From assembly GCF_000006405.1 (NCBI RefSeq), contig NW_003209437.1, forward strand, positions 40,916 to 104,915: DNA of 64,000 nt. Reading direction: 5' to 3'. The DNA is from Perkinsus marinus ATCC 50983 (taxonomy: Eukaryota > Perkinsozoa > Perkinsida > Perkinsidae). Made by a program: the position numbers and the translations under genes. Below, piece after piece: positions 47,859 to 58,981 of the stretch (position 1 is the first letter of the stretch; every line of letters begins with the position of its first letter). Under the pieces are notes generated by a model. That model worked only from the letters and a program-made list of their open reading frames with translations. It searched no databases and was not told the DNA's origin.

Positions 47859-48887
47859 ATGTCGACCTCTAACACTACCGCACTTTTGCGGAATCTGAAT
47901 AAGAAACTTCGAGAGGTGAGGGCTCTGCGTAACAAGATAGAAAACGGGGAGATTAGAGAAGAGCTATTAACTGGCCCCCAGAGGTAAGACGCGGTCGCTC
48001 TCGTTAGTTCTGATCAAGATGGCTGGACGTGTGTTTCACGAATGCAAATCTGTGGTTGCTCATCTATCTACAGTTGAATTGTTGAGTGTTCTCAGGGCGA
48101 AGCTTGCTCGGGAAGAGGATTTGCTGGATGAAATACAGAGAATTCAGAACACGCAGAAGTCAGAGGACGCTATTCCAGGATCTGATAATTGTGCACTGGA
48201 TGGACCACAGAGCACGGGCCAAGAACAGGCGTGCGAGTCAGCGCCGAGTGAGGCCGAAAACATAAAGACCACAGCGATGGAAGGTAGTTCACTAGGAGTG
48301 TCGGCGGATCGGCTCTTGCGTTGGTTCTCGATGTCGACTGCCTCCGGTTTCAGATGAGGCAGCGCCTGGTCAAAAACGTCGAGCAAAAATTCGTAGTGTG
48401 AAGAAGAAGCTTCACGATATCTACAAACTGGTGGAGGCCTCGGAGAGCGGCAAGACACTCACAGAACAACAGCGACTGAAAATAGCCAGGCGACCCGAGT
48501 TGGTACTAGGGGAAGAGGGTTCAACGCTCACTCTGGGGGGAGTAGTTTGTCGTAGTACCGAAGCTTGAAAAACACTGTTGGATCAAATTTTTCGCGAGTG
48601 CATCTGTTGCTGTTTCAAAGTACTTGCCATTTCGAAGATCACCACGAATTTGTTTGTAGGAGTCTCAGCTGGAAGGTCTCCACCAGGAAGCAAAGGTGGA
48701 GGCAACTAGCGCTGCACCTGAGGCCGGGGATGTGCCGTCGAAAGCTACTGACCAGCCCGCTCGAACGCCCGGGACGACAGCTAGTGGGGTGAATGATGAT
48801 GAGGAGCCTGATGATGATGATGACGGTGGGGAGTGGATACCTTCTGACCCCAAGCTTAGGAAAGCAATGAAACGGAAAACATCGTAA
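47859..48887 (+). CDS. coiled-coil protein with two KKL-repeat segments, multi-exon
   Basis: Starts MSTSNTTALLRNLNKKLREV; the first exon ends at a GTAAGAC donor. Later parts are ECKSVVAHLSTVELLSVLRA, a Ser/Glu linker, a second similar segment (AKIRSVKKKLHDIYKLVEAS, then LTEQQRLKIARRPELVLGEE), and a last exon from about 48660 with an acidic Asp run and a basic end (SDPKLRKAMKRKTS). Two L.N..KKLR.....G..L...Q..KI units are common in alveolate proteins of unknown function. I cannot assign one. Some joins are uncertain. Confidence 0.5.
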
Positions 48888-48979
48888 TAGCGCAGGTCTT
48901 TCTCTGTTTGTTAGCGTCTCTTAAATGCTCATCTACTCGAAAGCGGCCAGCGTCAACAGTGTTCGAGTTTCTAACTCAG

Positions 48980-49995
48980 GTTTGAAATCGGCCGCTCGAC
49001 GCTGTCCGAGAAGATTTGCCGCGTGGTGAGTGAACGCCAAGATTCTATATCGGATTACCTCCACTGTGCGAGTCAGATCCGCCAGCCTCCAGATGGTTCC
49101 TGCCTTTTCCATGGGCTGGGGTATTGGCTGAATAAGCCTCAGCATGTTATACGACGCCAGCTGTCAGGCTTCCTCAGGCACAATGCTTCAACTGTGAAAG
49201 TGAGTTACCCGTGTTGGAATATGTTCGCTTTCCTCAGCTGAGCTCAAGAGTTTCCTCGCGAATTCGGGTGGAAGTTTACAGAAACCAACAGTAATTTCCC
49301 GAAAATTTATCTGAATTTTCATATTGTCACCAACTTTTGTGCAACTTCGGTGTGAGCATAGGATTACTCTCAGCTCAATGGCCTTACCCTCGAAGACTGG
49401 ATCAAAGCCGAGTCTAATTCACGGACGCTCGACCAGTAGCGATTCCCCAGCGTGTAGTTCGTAGCCTTGCTTGTCTTCAGCTATTGCAACAACCTCCTTC
49501 GGGACAACACGTGGGGTGGGGAGATTGAGCTGGTGGCTACGTCCATGTACTGCTAGGTCCCTTCTTCTCGCGTGACCATGTCTCGTTATCTTGGCAGGAT
49601 CTACAACTGCGATGTCTACGTATGGCAACATGAAGATGCTCCCAAGAGCCAGACTGGGAAATATGTATTGTGCTACAAGTTTCACGCTCCACCGATTGAA
49701 AAGGACGTTCCTCGGAGACGAAGTGGGTGTCTGGATTCTCGCAGGGCTGGGTTCAGCTTCGTCTTGGTGTCAGACAATGATGGGAGGGATATGGAGGAGC
49801 CCATTACTTGTCATATGCTCTTCGACGGTCGAAAACATTATAATGTACGTCGTTGGCCATCATAAGTGCCTCTCTGCTAATAGGAGGCGCCCTGTTGTAT
49901 TCCTTGTTCTTTCTTTTTCACTGATGATATGGGATTGGTGTAGTCCTTTTTTGTTTCAGGTTCTTGTCCTCGACGAGAAGTACTGCCCAAAATAG
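48980..49995 (+). CDS. OTU-family cysteine protease (deubiquitinase-like), multi-exon, first exon unresolved
   Basis: The first clear exon starts at 48980 and contains the catalytic motif PPDGSCLFHGLGYWL (Asp and Cys of the OTU triad), then RRQLSGFLRHNA. Next come LNGLTLEDWIKAES, VGWGGEIELVATSMY (the WGG.iEL signature), IYNCDVYVWQ and a terminal HMLFDGRKHYN, whose His completes the triad, followed by VLVLDEKYCPK and the stop at 49995. The order matches OTU domains that cleave ubiquitin chains. Introns are short. An upstream initiating exon (perhaps ATG at 48925) could not be joined in frame. Confidence 0.82.
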
Positions 49996-50051
49996 TCGAT
50001 TTACGTGTAATCTATTGAACATTGTTTCTTCACCGCAGAACTGTTAGTTAT

Positions 50052-50102
50052 CTCGGGGACATAAGCTGCGACGGGATGTCCGGGACATTATGTCCCCGAT
50101 CT
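50052..50102. repeat. imperfect stem-loop region
   Basis: TCGGGGACATA near 50052 is the complement of TATGTCCCCGA near 50090-50101. A second GGGATGTCC / GGACAT pairing lies in the loop. It sits in the spacer between the OTU and CCCH genes. Confidence 0.5.
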
Positions 50103-50338
50103 ATTATAGTGTCTGGGCGCGCGCTTTTTCATATCTGGTTCCGCGTCACACTTGTGCCCACGCGTTCCCGATAGCTCCTCGCAGTAAGTGATAGACAGTT
50201 TGCGTCGGAAATATATTGAATATTCCTCTGGACTTGCTAGTTCGGCTCGTTTACTTAAGTAGCATCGTGAAGGTCGACGGTATGACAGGACGAGCATTAT
50301 TCACAACTATTGTCTGTAGTTCTTATCTGTGTACAATC

Positions 50339-51462
50339 ATGATGAAGAAGAGAACAACAAATCGCTTTGCAGCCGCGGCTGGATTAGCCCAGATGGAGGT
50401 CCCTTCTGAGTTCGACACAAGCTCGTGGGAGATCTTGTCGCCGCAGCCCCCTGGGGCTGCCCTATCGGATCCCTTTGACTGGCCCTCCGCATCCTCTGTC
50501 TTATCGCCGTACGCTGGCCCACCTACTGGTGAAGGGGAATCGACCATCCGCCAACAACTACGTAAAACACGTGTTTGTAAGCACTTCCTCAAGGGTCGTT
50601 GTCACTACGGTGCCTCCTGTACTTTTGCTCATTATGACAGTGAGCTCTTCAAAAAGCCCAACTTGGCCAGGACTAAGATGTGTACCAAACCCCATTGCAA
50701 CGACCCCGAGTGTACCTATGCACATTCTTTGGAGGAACTAAGACAGCCAGGTGAGGCTTCTGATATGGACACTGCCCGGGTTGACATGCAGCATGAGAAA
50801 GTGCTTGGTGAGCAGCGGGCTTTGTTGACCGTCCATGGCCTCATGGCGCAGACTGGTGATGGTGCTACTGAGGGTCCTAGCCCTGGAATTCTCCCGAGTC
50901 CTCCCTACTCCCCACACCACCGACAGGGTACACTATGGGTGCTCCCTTTGGGAATCCTAGACGGAGGAGTGGTCATTCTCCAATTGATGGGTCGCGCTCT
51001 CGAAGTAGCCTCAAGATATCTACCCTTCATGCGTTGGCGACTAAAAACGAGGAGCTTCGAAGACAAGTGGAAATGAGTAACGTGGCTCTCGCGCATCTAC
51101 TACAGGTGGCCACAGCCCAAGCAGTTCCGGAAACTCCCTTCGTGACGGTGACGCCGCCATCGAATGTGTTTTCGCAGCAACAACAAGAACGAGACGGGAC
51201 GACGCCTCCTCCTTCGGACATGGAGGGAAGCAATGTATCCGCCAATGCGGGTACGCCTGTGGCGGTTGATGACAGCAGTGGTATGGAAGACCTCGACACG
51301 GATGCCTTATCCCAGTTGTTGGCCAGCATATCGGTAGATAGTGCGAATTGCCAGTGGGATTCTAATGAGGGGGTTGCCCCTACGGTCAACGTCATGCCCG
51401 CGCCGAATGACTCAGTTGGTGTAGGGGAGTCTGAGAAGGTGTCTTCTGTCGAGAAGGAGTGA
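50339..51462 (+). CDS. tandem CCCH zinc-finger protein
   Basis: Two exons, 50339-50750 and 50927-51462 (948 nt, 315 aa), joined through a 176-nt intron with a strong CAG/GTGAGG donor. That intron also reconciles the two frames. Residues around 80-140 hold two CCCH fingers: CKHFLKGRCHYGASCTFAH (C-x7-C-x5-C-x3-H) and CTKPHCNDPECTYAH (C-x4-C-x4-C-x3-H), separated by FKKPNLARTKM, a layout common in alveolate RNA-binding proteins. After the intron comes a basic Ser/Arg stretch (PRRRSGHSPIDGSRSRSS), a short coiled coil (ATKNEELRRQVEMSN) and an acidic Ser/Pro-rich C-terminus. Probable role: mRNA binding and post-transcriptional control. Intron retention would give a different C-terminus (stop near 51076). 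Confidence 0.85.
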
Positions 51463-52427
51463 TGATACGTTTACTAACTCGCGCCAGCCCGTTGACTCGG
51501 ACATGCGTTGTCTCTCACTGCAGAATTATAGTAAGTTGAATAGCAGCGGTATTGACGTTCCATCGTAGTTGTGAAGTATTTGATTAAATGATATATTTTC
51601 AGTGGTCGATCGATATGGTGGTATTGATCGTCATCCGTTGGTAGTTGCTGATATTATCACTAGTCTGGCCCCTGCCGACTGTTTGCATTGGAGCCAGTAC
51701 TATGAGGAGACCAATGGTTTAGTATTTTGTACTTAGTTGGATAGGAGCTCCTCAATACTTGTCTTCTATTTTAGTACTGTTCTGCGGTGGTTGGCGTGGT
51801 AGTAGTTGTAGTCGAAAAAGAGGTAGATATTTGTATAATCGTGTTTAATATCGGAGACTAACTTTCGGGTCCATCTGATATGAGTAATTGTAATATGAAT
51901 AGTGCTAAGGGCACTCCTTCCACTACGCCGCCACGAACGTACATAAGATTATTGAAGTAGGCAAATGGGCAGGAGGTCTTTCATTTCGCAAGCGCGGGAG
52001 AGTTACTATGAAACAGTCGTGGTAATTTTGTGTTCCCAATATGCTGATGTTATTATTCAACGTTTTGATGAGTATGAGCAGAGTGGCTATTTGCAGCGCA
52101 AAGAGTCCAAAGCCGCATAATGGCACTCCTGTTCACTCTTCCAATTCTGGATGTGTATGCGAAACAAAGGTGATCTTGTCTACTGCGACGTTGTTTCGTG
52201 ACGTTATAGTGTCGGCTTGGCGCGAAATTTAACTGTAATTATTGACATCCACTAGTCTTTTAAACGTCATCGTGGCATTCTCAAGGTGTTGTCGTTGTTA
52301 CTAGGGGGTGTCAGGCGCGAGATGTGAAGGCGAATGCGAGGGGCGACCGACTGTCTTAGTTCGTGGGTAGTGGTGGTATGGGAGTCTCGTCAGTTGGTGT
52401 TGGAGTTTTTTATCATAACTTTTTTCA
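51463..52427. other. spacer with one orphan exon-like segment
   Basis: At 51604-51725, after an ATTTTCAG, the frame VDRYGGIDRHPLVVADIITS with LAPADCLHWSQYYEETN looks coding. It is preceded by a GTAAGT donor near 51533 with PVDSDMRCLSLQNY. It does not join the CCCH frame, which stops at 51462. Either a tiny separate gene or an alternative 3' exon pair; otherwise nothing seen. Confidence 0.3.
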
Positions 52428-54027
52428 ATGCTCTCGAGAGGTGGCAGTGGACCTGGCGGAGAAGACGGTGACGATGATGACGATGATAGGAGATATGATG
52501 GACAGAAGAGAGACGGGTTTATATCGAAGTGGCTCTTGCCTACTACCAGCGAACGGAGGGCACTGTCATCAGACTCGGAATTATCACAGGGTGACGATAT
52601 TGTCAGCGTAGCTACGAATGCTACTAGTGCGGGTAGTAGGATGCGTATGCGCGACGGTGATTATGGGAGGCCACTCTGATTGGCCGATTACTTGTCTTGA
52701 TATACTTCATTGACTTATTCTCACACGAATGGGTGCCATTGGAAGCTGGAGAATTGCTATTGTTCTGTCGGATATGCTTCAACTTTCTCATGTTCTTCAG
52801 GCACCAATGATTTCGATTCCGTAACAGAAGTTCGGAATCGATCCGCACTGTTCGTTTTCGATCTAGACCAAACGTTAGTATCATCAGGTCGCCACGGAGT
52901 AGTGGTAGCTGAGCAGTGTATGAGGAGGGGAGGGCCGCAGTGCTACCGAAACCACAGTAAACTCAACTTCCATGTTACTCCACCTTATGACGCGTCTTGG
53001 TGATCGCAGTTTGGTTCAGGTTCGTTCCACCGTTCCATGAGTGCTCGGCGTCTGACTGGCGGCACTACGTATCACGGCAATAGCAACTCGATCGGAATTA
53101 ATAATGCCAATTTGATCAGTCGCAGCTTATATCGAAGTAGGATCGCACGACAGTCTCCGCTCCCGTTCGCTGGGAACGGAAACCGTTTCTGCCCGTCTCT
53201 GTTCGCGGGTGAATTCTGATCGGTAAATGTTGGTGATACCATTTCTATTCAGCCTCCTCGATGCCGTTCTCATCCGTGCCACAACCGCTGGATCCCAACG
53301 TTTATGTTAATCAACAAACGGGAGAGCGGGAGGTCCTACTCTACCGAGGAGAAGACAGCGCGTGGGATCTCGTGTGAGTCCTTCGGATTGCAGATTCATC
53401 GGTGAGTCAGTAGCCCTCGATAGTTACGTGAAGCTGCGACCTGGCGTGCGGAAGCTTCTATCGCAGTCACGCGAGATAGCAGATTTGGCCATATTCAGCG
53501 CGGCTAGGTGAGCAGGCTCTTCGAAAACCCGGATCGTAGCAGTTATCTTTCAATCTTCAGTAGCACAGACTACGTACATTTCATAGCGCGTCACCTAGAC
53601 CCCAGTGGGTGTCTGTTCGATGGGCGAATATATAGCAGCCAAGAGCTTGGCATCGGCACTGATAAGTCCACTGAAGTACTCCCGGCAGGATACGAGAAGG
53701 TAGTTGGGTGGATGTGAATACCGGGCGCGCGGAGTAATTGCTGTTTATGGTCATTTCAGGTGGTTATAGTTGATGATAGTGGCAGCAGCATATGGCACGA
53801 TGTTGACACTGATATCTGCTGTTTTCCGATTGTTCCTCCGTACACCTTTATGAGGGATCATATTGCAGACATCCTCAACGGTAAGGCTAGGATGATCATC
53901 TCCAAGACTTCGTGACGTTCTCTCAACGCTTTTAGGGACCTACGTCCGCGATGAAGATCATTTCCTTATCGACGATTTATTGCCGCAGCTCACGACAATC
54001 GTGTCAAATATGAATAGTGCTTCCTAA
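52428..54027 (+). CDS. FCP1/SCP-like (HAD) phosphatase, multi-exon
   Basis: Starts MLSRGGSGPGGEDGDDDDDD, an acidic Ser-rich N-terminus. A GTGAT...TTCAG join adds ALFVFDLDQTLVSS, which contains the HAD nucleophile motif DxDxT (DLDQT). Later exons give YVNQQTGEREVLLYRGED, YVKLRPGVRKLLSQSREIAD with LAIFSAAR, then FIARHLDPSGCLFDGRIYSS, VVIVDDSGSSIWHDVD (the second metal-binding DD) and VPPYTFMRDHIADIL, finishing at 54025-54027. This order (Y.KLRPG, ARHLDP.G.LF..RIYS, IVDD....W) is that of RNA polymerase II CTD phosphatases of the FCP1/SCP family. No BRCT domain is visible. Short introns; the exon after the DxDxT exon is uncertain (53020-53219). Confidence 0.85.
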
Positions 54028-55250
54028 ATCGAACTCCGTGTCGTTCCTCCACCACTCTCGGCGGCATCCAAGGGTTTGACATGAGTTTGAATCTCACGAG
54101 TTTGAGAAGCTCAGCATCCCCATTTGAGCTACTATCTATGATGATATAATTACGTTGTACTATTACTGAACATAGCTATCCACAGTGAGCATCAACTCTT
54201 GCGTATCAAGAGTGAAGCATAGGAAATTGTACAGACGCGAGATGAATCGAGCTATGTGTCGCGTTCAAGTTCGGTGACTTGTAGATTACGATATCTGTCC
54301 TATTTCGAAAGTGAAAACAACGCATTAGAAAGCACCCGACGATAACTGTACGTTTACTCGCATTCTTCATCCGATAGTTTCAGAGTGAATGCATTAGTAG
54401 GAAATTAATCATCTCTTTAGCTCTCTTTAATGGTCACTGTCTTGAGTACCATGCATGAACGTCTTGTTGAGAAACTGACCTATCGTCTGGACCAGTGAAC
54501 TCACAGGCAATTGGTTCAGTGCGGTGAATGTTCGGAGTTAGTATTTGAAATCTCGTAGTGGTGTATGGATAACTACTATGACAAATGATTCTTTCCTATA
54601 TTATAGAATCTATAATGTCCAAGTTCTTGTGCCATAAATCCTGGAGACAATACCTCCGGCTCCGGTCCGGGGCTGAAGGCAGGGTCATAAGGGCACGATA
54701 AAGCATTAAGACTCTGACGACGACCGCCTCAATTCTTGCGAGACCGAAATGGGAGAGCAAGAGAGAACAGAAAAGGCAATAGATAGATTCGGAATAGTAC
54801 CAGTACTATGCCGAAAATGATCCACCTCAGAAGAACTTTCGAGACCTACGTCTTCCCATATAAGGAGCGCCACTTGGGAGTCATTCACCATGATCCTCGG
54901 ACTGTCTGAGTCGAACATCATATACGAGAAAATAGTGAAAAGAAGCTGAATGTAACATCGCAAGGACATTGTTCTGATTGAATATTGCAACTCATCAAAA
55001 ACACCATAACCAAACGTCTGTCATTCTCGACATAATTTGAACACCGCCGAAATGCATTCACTTCGTCACGGTGTGCTCCATTGCAACTATCTCTACTGTA
55101 CAGCTAGTGTTAAATGTGACGGGCATTCGATTCGAAAATCCATTCGCGATGAATTCCTTCTCGTTGATCACTGAGCTCTCCGGGAGGAGTGTCCGCCGGC
55201 TTAGCATGCGGTCGGAATAAACCGTCGACGACAGTGTACGCTATCTGAGA
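54028..55250. other. intergenic stretch
   Basis: No supported gene. A minus-strand frame at 54706-54990 has one hydrophobic stretch but no other support. A small palindrome (ATTATAG / CTATAAT) lies near 54600. Confidence 0.4.
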
Positions 55251-55906
55251 TCAAAGGAGCTCGGCAGACTCGAAACTCCACAGAATTACTCTCATGTTCC
55301 GCCCCGTAGCGTTCCACCACTCCGCGAGATGCTCATCTACCCGGCCGTCTCGTAGAGCCTCTAAACGATCCCAATTCTGGTTGGTGAGTATTTGACACGA
55401 ATAGCCACCGGTCGTCAACTGTTTGCATAACAGTAATGTCCATGATACCTACAGAATGTTTTTGCTGTGGAGAATTCCGCGCGTACGCTGGCAAGATGCC
55501 GCCACAGACATCACGTCGTCAGACGTCGTCATGCGCGGCAAATTCGTATACCCCTAGCGAACAGAGAATAAGAGAACCCAAGATCGCCCTTAGTACAACG
55601 TTTGCTACTGCTCCCAGCCATGCTCGGCTCGGCACTATCACAGCGTAGCTTCTGAATTCACCAGGGAGACTTGCTGCATCTTGAGCATTGACGATGAGCC
55701 TTGTTTTGGTCTCGCGACCCTGATGTCGATAGTATCTTACTGACAACACTGGAGCTCGTTATGCGATCGTTTCTACTCGACAGCCATCCTTGAGACGCCC
55801 CACTCGGGAACTGTTTTCCCCCGCCTAGAACCTCTCCCCGAAGTTTCTGGATCGACGACTCCAACAGGGATGAGAACCCATGAGGCCTCGGTGGGTGCGG
55901 GCGCAT
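55251..55906 (-). CDS. unknown single-pass membrane protein, multi-exon
   Basis: The N-terminal exon starts MRPHPPRPHGFSSLLESSIQ and continues KLRGEVLGGGKQFPSGASQ. A second exon reads VRYYRHQGRETKTRLIVNAQ with SYAVIVPSRAWLGAVANVVL and a hydrophobic helix (LRAILGSLILCSLGVY). The last exon reads NQNWDRLEALRDGRVDEHLA and EWWNATGRNMRVILWSFESA before a stop at 55251-55253. The family is unknown. Topology suggests a cytosolic N-terminal half and one TM segment. Confidence 0.45.
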
Positions 55907-56225
55907 CTAGAGACAGCATCAACACGCTCTAAGACTGACCATAGCACCCCTCATGGACTGAAAGATCAACACTTGGCGTTAGGAAGTCTGAAAAGCAATT
56001 TATTGTACGGAATCGATGATATTAATGAGCATGGATACGATACGAGAATGGCTACACTATCGGTGTTATGAACTCACCAACTGCAAACCGCTCAGAACGG
56101 AATTCAGATTTGCAGAGATGATAGGTTGAGGAGCGTTTCAATGTACGCATAAAATACTAGCATGCATGTTCACTCTCGGAGGATCATACCTGCCATAGCA
56201 CGGGCTAATCGAGACCCTCAGCGGC
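55907..56225. other. short spacer between two minus-strand genes
   Basis: No feature seen. Confidence 0.4.
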
Positions 56226-57432
56226 TCAACCTACGAGTGGATGCTCGACGGGTTGCGAATCCACTGAGGATTCCTGCTCAGTTGTCTTAACAACCGTTTC
56301 TTGCTCCTCTCGAATCTCATCTGTAGGCGCGGTTGTGATAATAACAGGTACCGCGGAGGGCTGGGGAGGAATCGATTGCATATCGTCGGCTGTACTCTCT
56401 CTCCTGCAAGGCAGATGTTGCGCATTGATCTCCTATCAGCCCTACTGTTTTTCGGGAGCTTTATAGTTCTCTGCGTCATCTGGCTCCGAGCATGCACTAC
56501 CGAGCTGTGCGCAGTATACAGGCAGATCCGGATTCTCATTGAACCTGTCGTTGTGATAGGCCACTCAGCCTAGTCCGATGGCGATGCTCACTTGTCGAAT
56601 ATCTCCTTAGTGACAATGCGCCACTTCTCACAGGTAGGGCTGAGACAGTCGAGACCATATGGAGTGCTCAGAAAGCCGGCATTACCTGCTGCATTGCACC
56701 CAATATACATCGGCAATAGGGGGACCCGCACCAGGGGCTTCTGGCGCGCCACTCACTTCTCTTCTACTACTCCCTGAAAACGGAATGCGCTTGAAACCCT
56801 GGGAGAGAGGCGCACTGGACTAAAGTCAGCATCTGGGGAGGATGGTACGCCCTTACCTGATCTTCGCCTCTTGGGAGCCTTCTCTACAGATTTCACCCTA
56901 AGACCAACAGCGGTCCGAGTCTAGAACAAGCTTTTTTACTCACGCTTGGGTCTTCACATCTCCATCATTTGAGGGGACCCTCGACCTGCTCCTAGACCTT
57001 TGCCTAGCGCTGATCAAATCACCAGCGGAAGCAACTTCCATACTTATGCATTCTTGCTCAGCTGATCGAGGAGCTATCTCCTATGCAACGGAGGTTTGGA
57101 GTACCAGAGCCTATAGTAGCGGCAGCACTATCGATGCTGCTGGTCGCCGATCCTGTCCTTTTCCTGCTAGTCTTCGAGGAGACCTATTTCGACGTTTCCT
57201 CGATCCGGTCCGTTGCGCTACTACCTCGTCAGTCTGTTTTTTCTTGGCAACCGGTGACCTCAGAGAGTAAGGATATCTGAGTGGAGCTACTTCGGAAATG
57301 TTCGTGAGCCTCTCACGAGGGTGGTATGAGTTGATCTTGAGCACCCTCGTTCTTTTTGACTCCTCCCTCTCCTCCAGCCTGCCCATCACTGCTGTTGTTG
57401 TGAGCTCCTTGTTGACTGGTAGTGGCTGACAT
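56226..57432 (-). CDS. unknown Ser/Arg-rich multi-exon gene
   Basis: Starts MSATTSQQGAHNNSSDGQAG. Further protein-like exons on the same strand include SKTSRKRTGSATSSIDSAAA, VASAGDLISARQRSRSRSRV, TAVGLRVKSVEKAPKRRRS (followed by GTAAGG), PLVRVPLLPMYIGCNAA, LSTPYGLDCLSPTCEKWR, and a last exon ESTADDMQSIPPQPSAVPVI ending HPLVG and a stop at 56226-56228. The first half is RS/Lys-Arg-rich as in nuclear or splicing-associated proteins. No domain recognised. Exon joins are mostly unresolved. Confidence 0.45.
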
Positions 57433-57517
57433 TACCACTGAATCCTGCATCGATATGAACAGAACGTCGACGACACTAAAGATATTTAGGGCGTGCGCTT
57501 TTTACGTTGAGCCTGAT

Positions 57518-57682
57518 TGGCTCATCAATGCACGTGATGTTAGGATGAGCGGAGCGAAGCCTAGCGGAGCGTAGCATTGATTGCATCAAAAGTTTGGCGA
57601 TCGGCGGCGTTGCTCAGTATCGTGACCTAATCATCTAACCTTGTGGGTTGAGATGTTTCAAAATGGGTCAAAGTGGGTTCCC
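57518..57682 (+). repeat. split direct repeat A1 of the YR retrotransposon
   Basis: 165 bases, repeated at 62684-62851. It includes two close copies of GCGGAGCG (57554-57580). It ends at GTGGGTTCCC, just before the gag frame. Confidence 0.95.
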
Positions 57683-57825
57683 GGCCTTGGCTCTATCGCC
57701 ACGTGCCTCATATCCTTCTCCACTTGTTACAAGGTGGTTGTTTCTTGGGTTCTGCCCCTTTTTCCGCTCGAACGGTCGCGATCTGTTGCCTCCGGGATCT
57801 CCCTCACTCAGCTCTGTCCCGTTTT

Positions 57826-58857
57826 ATGACAACCATATCTGACCTTTCGGCTCAGCTCCACCCGCAGTCCTCGGTTACCGATGCCCTGCATCTTCTGAGT
57901 ACTGATTCCGAGTTGACCGAACTCGTCCTCCGCAACTCCTTCGCCGCGACCGTTCACACCTTGGAAGATATCCACCTTCTCGGTGGTCCTTCTTACGAGA
58001 GTCTGTTCGGGATTTCCTCTGACGACTGTGCCCCCGCTTTGAAATTGGTCGTCCGTAAGCTTATCCGCATCGCCTCTGCCTTGCATACTTCTTCGGGTGC
58101 TGCTCCCCCTGCTACCACTTCTCTCCCCGAACAAGACACTCCTTGGCTTGACAGTCTCTCTCACTTGCTCACTCTAACTCCATCGTCCGGTCGTATCAAG
58201 CGTCAGGCGCCAACGTTGGCTGAGCTCCTCGGTGATCGTGACTCTTTACGTGGATTGACCTACTCTCTTCACTGCCCCCCCGATATCCTCATCGACATCA
58301 TGTCTTTCCAGGATGTGGATCGCCTTCGTGTGCTATTCTCCAAACCACTACGCTCTTACTGCTCTCTCGACAAGGGCTCTACTTATGCTGATAATTCACT
58401 CAAGCTCTCAACCCTCATCCACTGCCTTCTTGTTTGGGCTTGCACCACCCATCTAACGGGTAACATTGGGCTGGGCTTTTTGCTCTCCCACTGTGATAAC
58501 ACCATTTCGAGCATGGGAGATACTATCCAAGGGAAGGTGGTTAACACACAGTGTTGTGAGCTCTACCATACCTTTCTACTCAAGGACGTCCATACCAAGC
58601 TCGGTAACTCCGTCTCTGTCGATGACATCTGTGACTTCATTAGCTCCTCCTCTTCTAATACCTGGGGGATTGCTGTTAACAAGTCCACACCTCATTATGC
58701 TCGCTCTGCTAACACTCCTCAGAGACGTCGCGCCGACTCTCTTCCTGCCAAGCAACCCGTACAAACTCGTACATTTACTTGGGGTGATTCTCAGGGGACT
58801 TCCGCAGCTTCCCCTTCCTCTCGTGCTGCTAAACGTAACAAACCTACTCCTGCATGA
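57826..58857 (+). CDS. gag: gag-like ORF of the YR retrotransposon
   Basis: 343 codons from the ATG at 57826; the frame is open back to 57673. The protein is helical with a hydrophobic start and a Ser/Pro/Arg-rich C-terminal tail (TPQRRRADSLPAKQ, then AAKRNKPTPA), as expected for a nucleic-acid-binding Gag tail. No zinc knuckle is present. Called gag by position (first ORF) and composition, not by a known domain. The frame is intact. A spacer of 124 bases separates it from the RT frame. Confidence 0.65.
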   Translation: MTTISDLSAQLHPQSSVTDALHLLSTDSELTELVLRNSFAATVHTLEDIHLLGGPSYESLFGISSDDCAPALKLVVRKLIRIASALHTSSGAAPPATTSLPEQDTPWLDSLSHLLTLTPSSGRIKRQAPTLAELLGDRDSLRGLTYSLHCPPDILIDIMSFQDVDRLRVLFSKPLRSYCSLDKGSTYADNSLKLSTLIHCLLVWACTTHLTGNIGLGFLLSHCDNTISSMGDTIQGKVVNTQCCELYHTFLLKDVHTKLGNSVSVDDICDFISSSSSNTWGIAVNKSTPHYARSANTPQRRRADSLPAKQPVQTRTFTWGDSQGTSAASPSSRAAKRNKPTPA

Positions 58858-58981
58858 GCTCGCCTATCCCTATGGATGCATGATATGCTGATGTTTTGCA
58901 TCGATGTTTATCATTGGCTCTTGTGTCTCTTTCGTAGCTAAGTAAGGGTGCAAGTTTTCCTAGCTATTACACACCTCCTTC

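Noticed and set aside
54706-54990. Minus-strand 94-codon frame with one hydrophobic stretch
   Set aside because: No splice context, no recognisable motif and no neighbouring exons.
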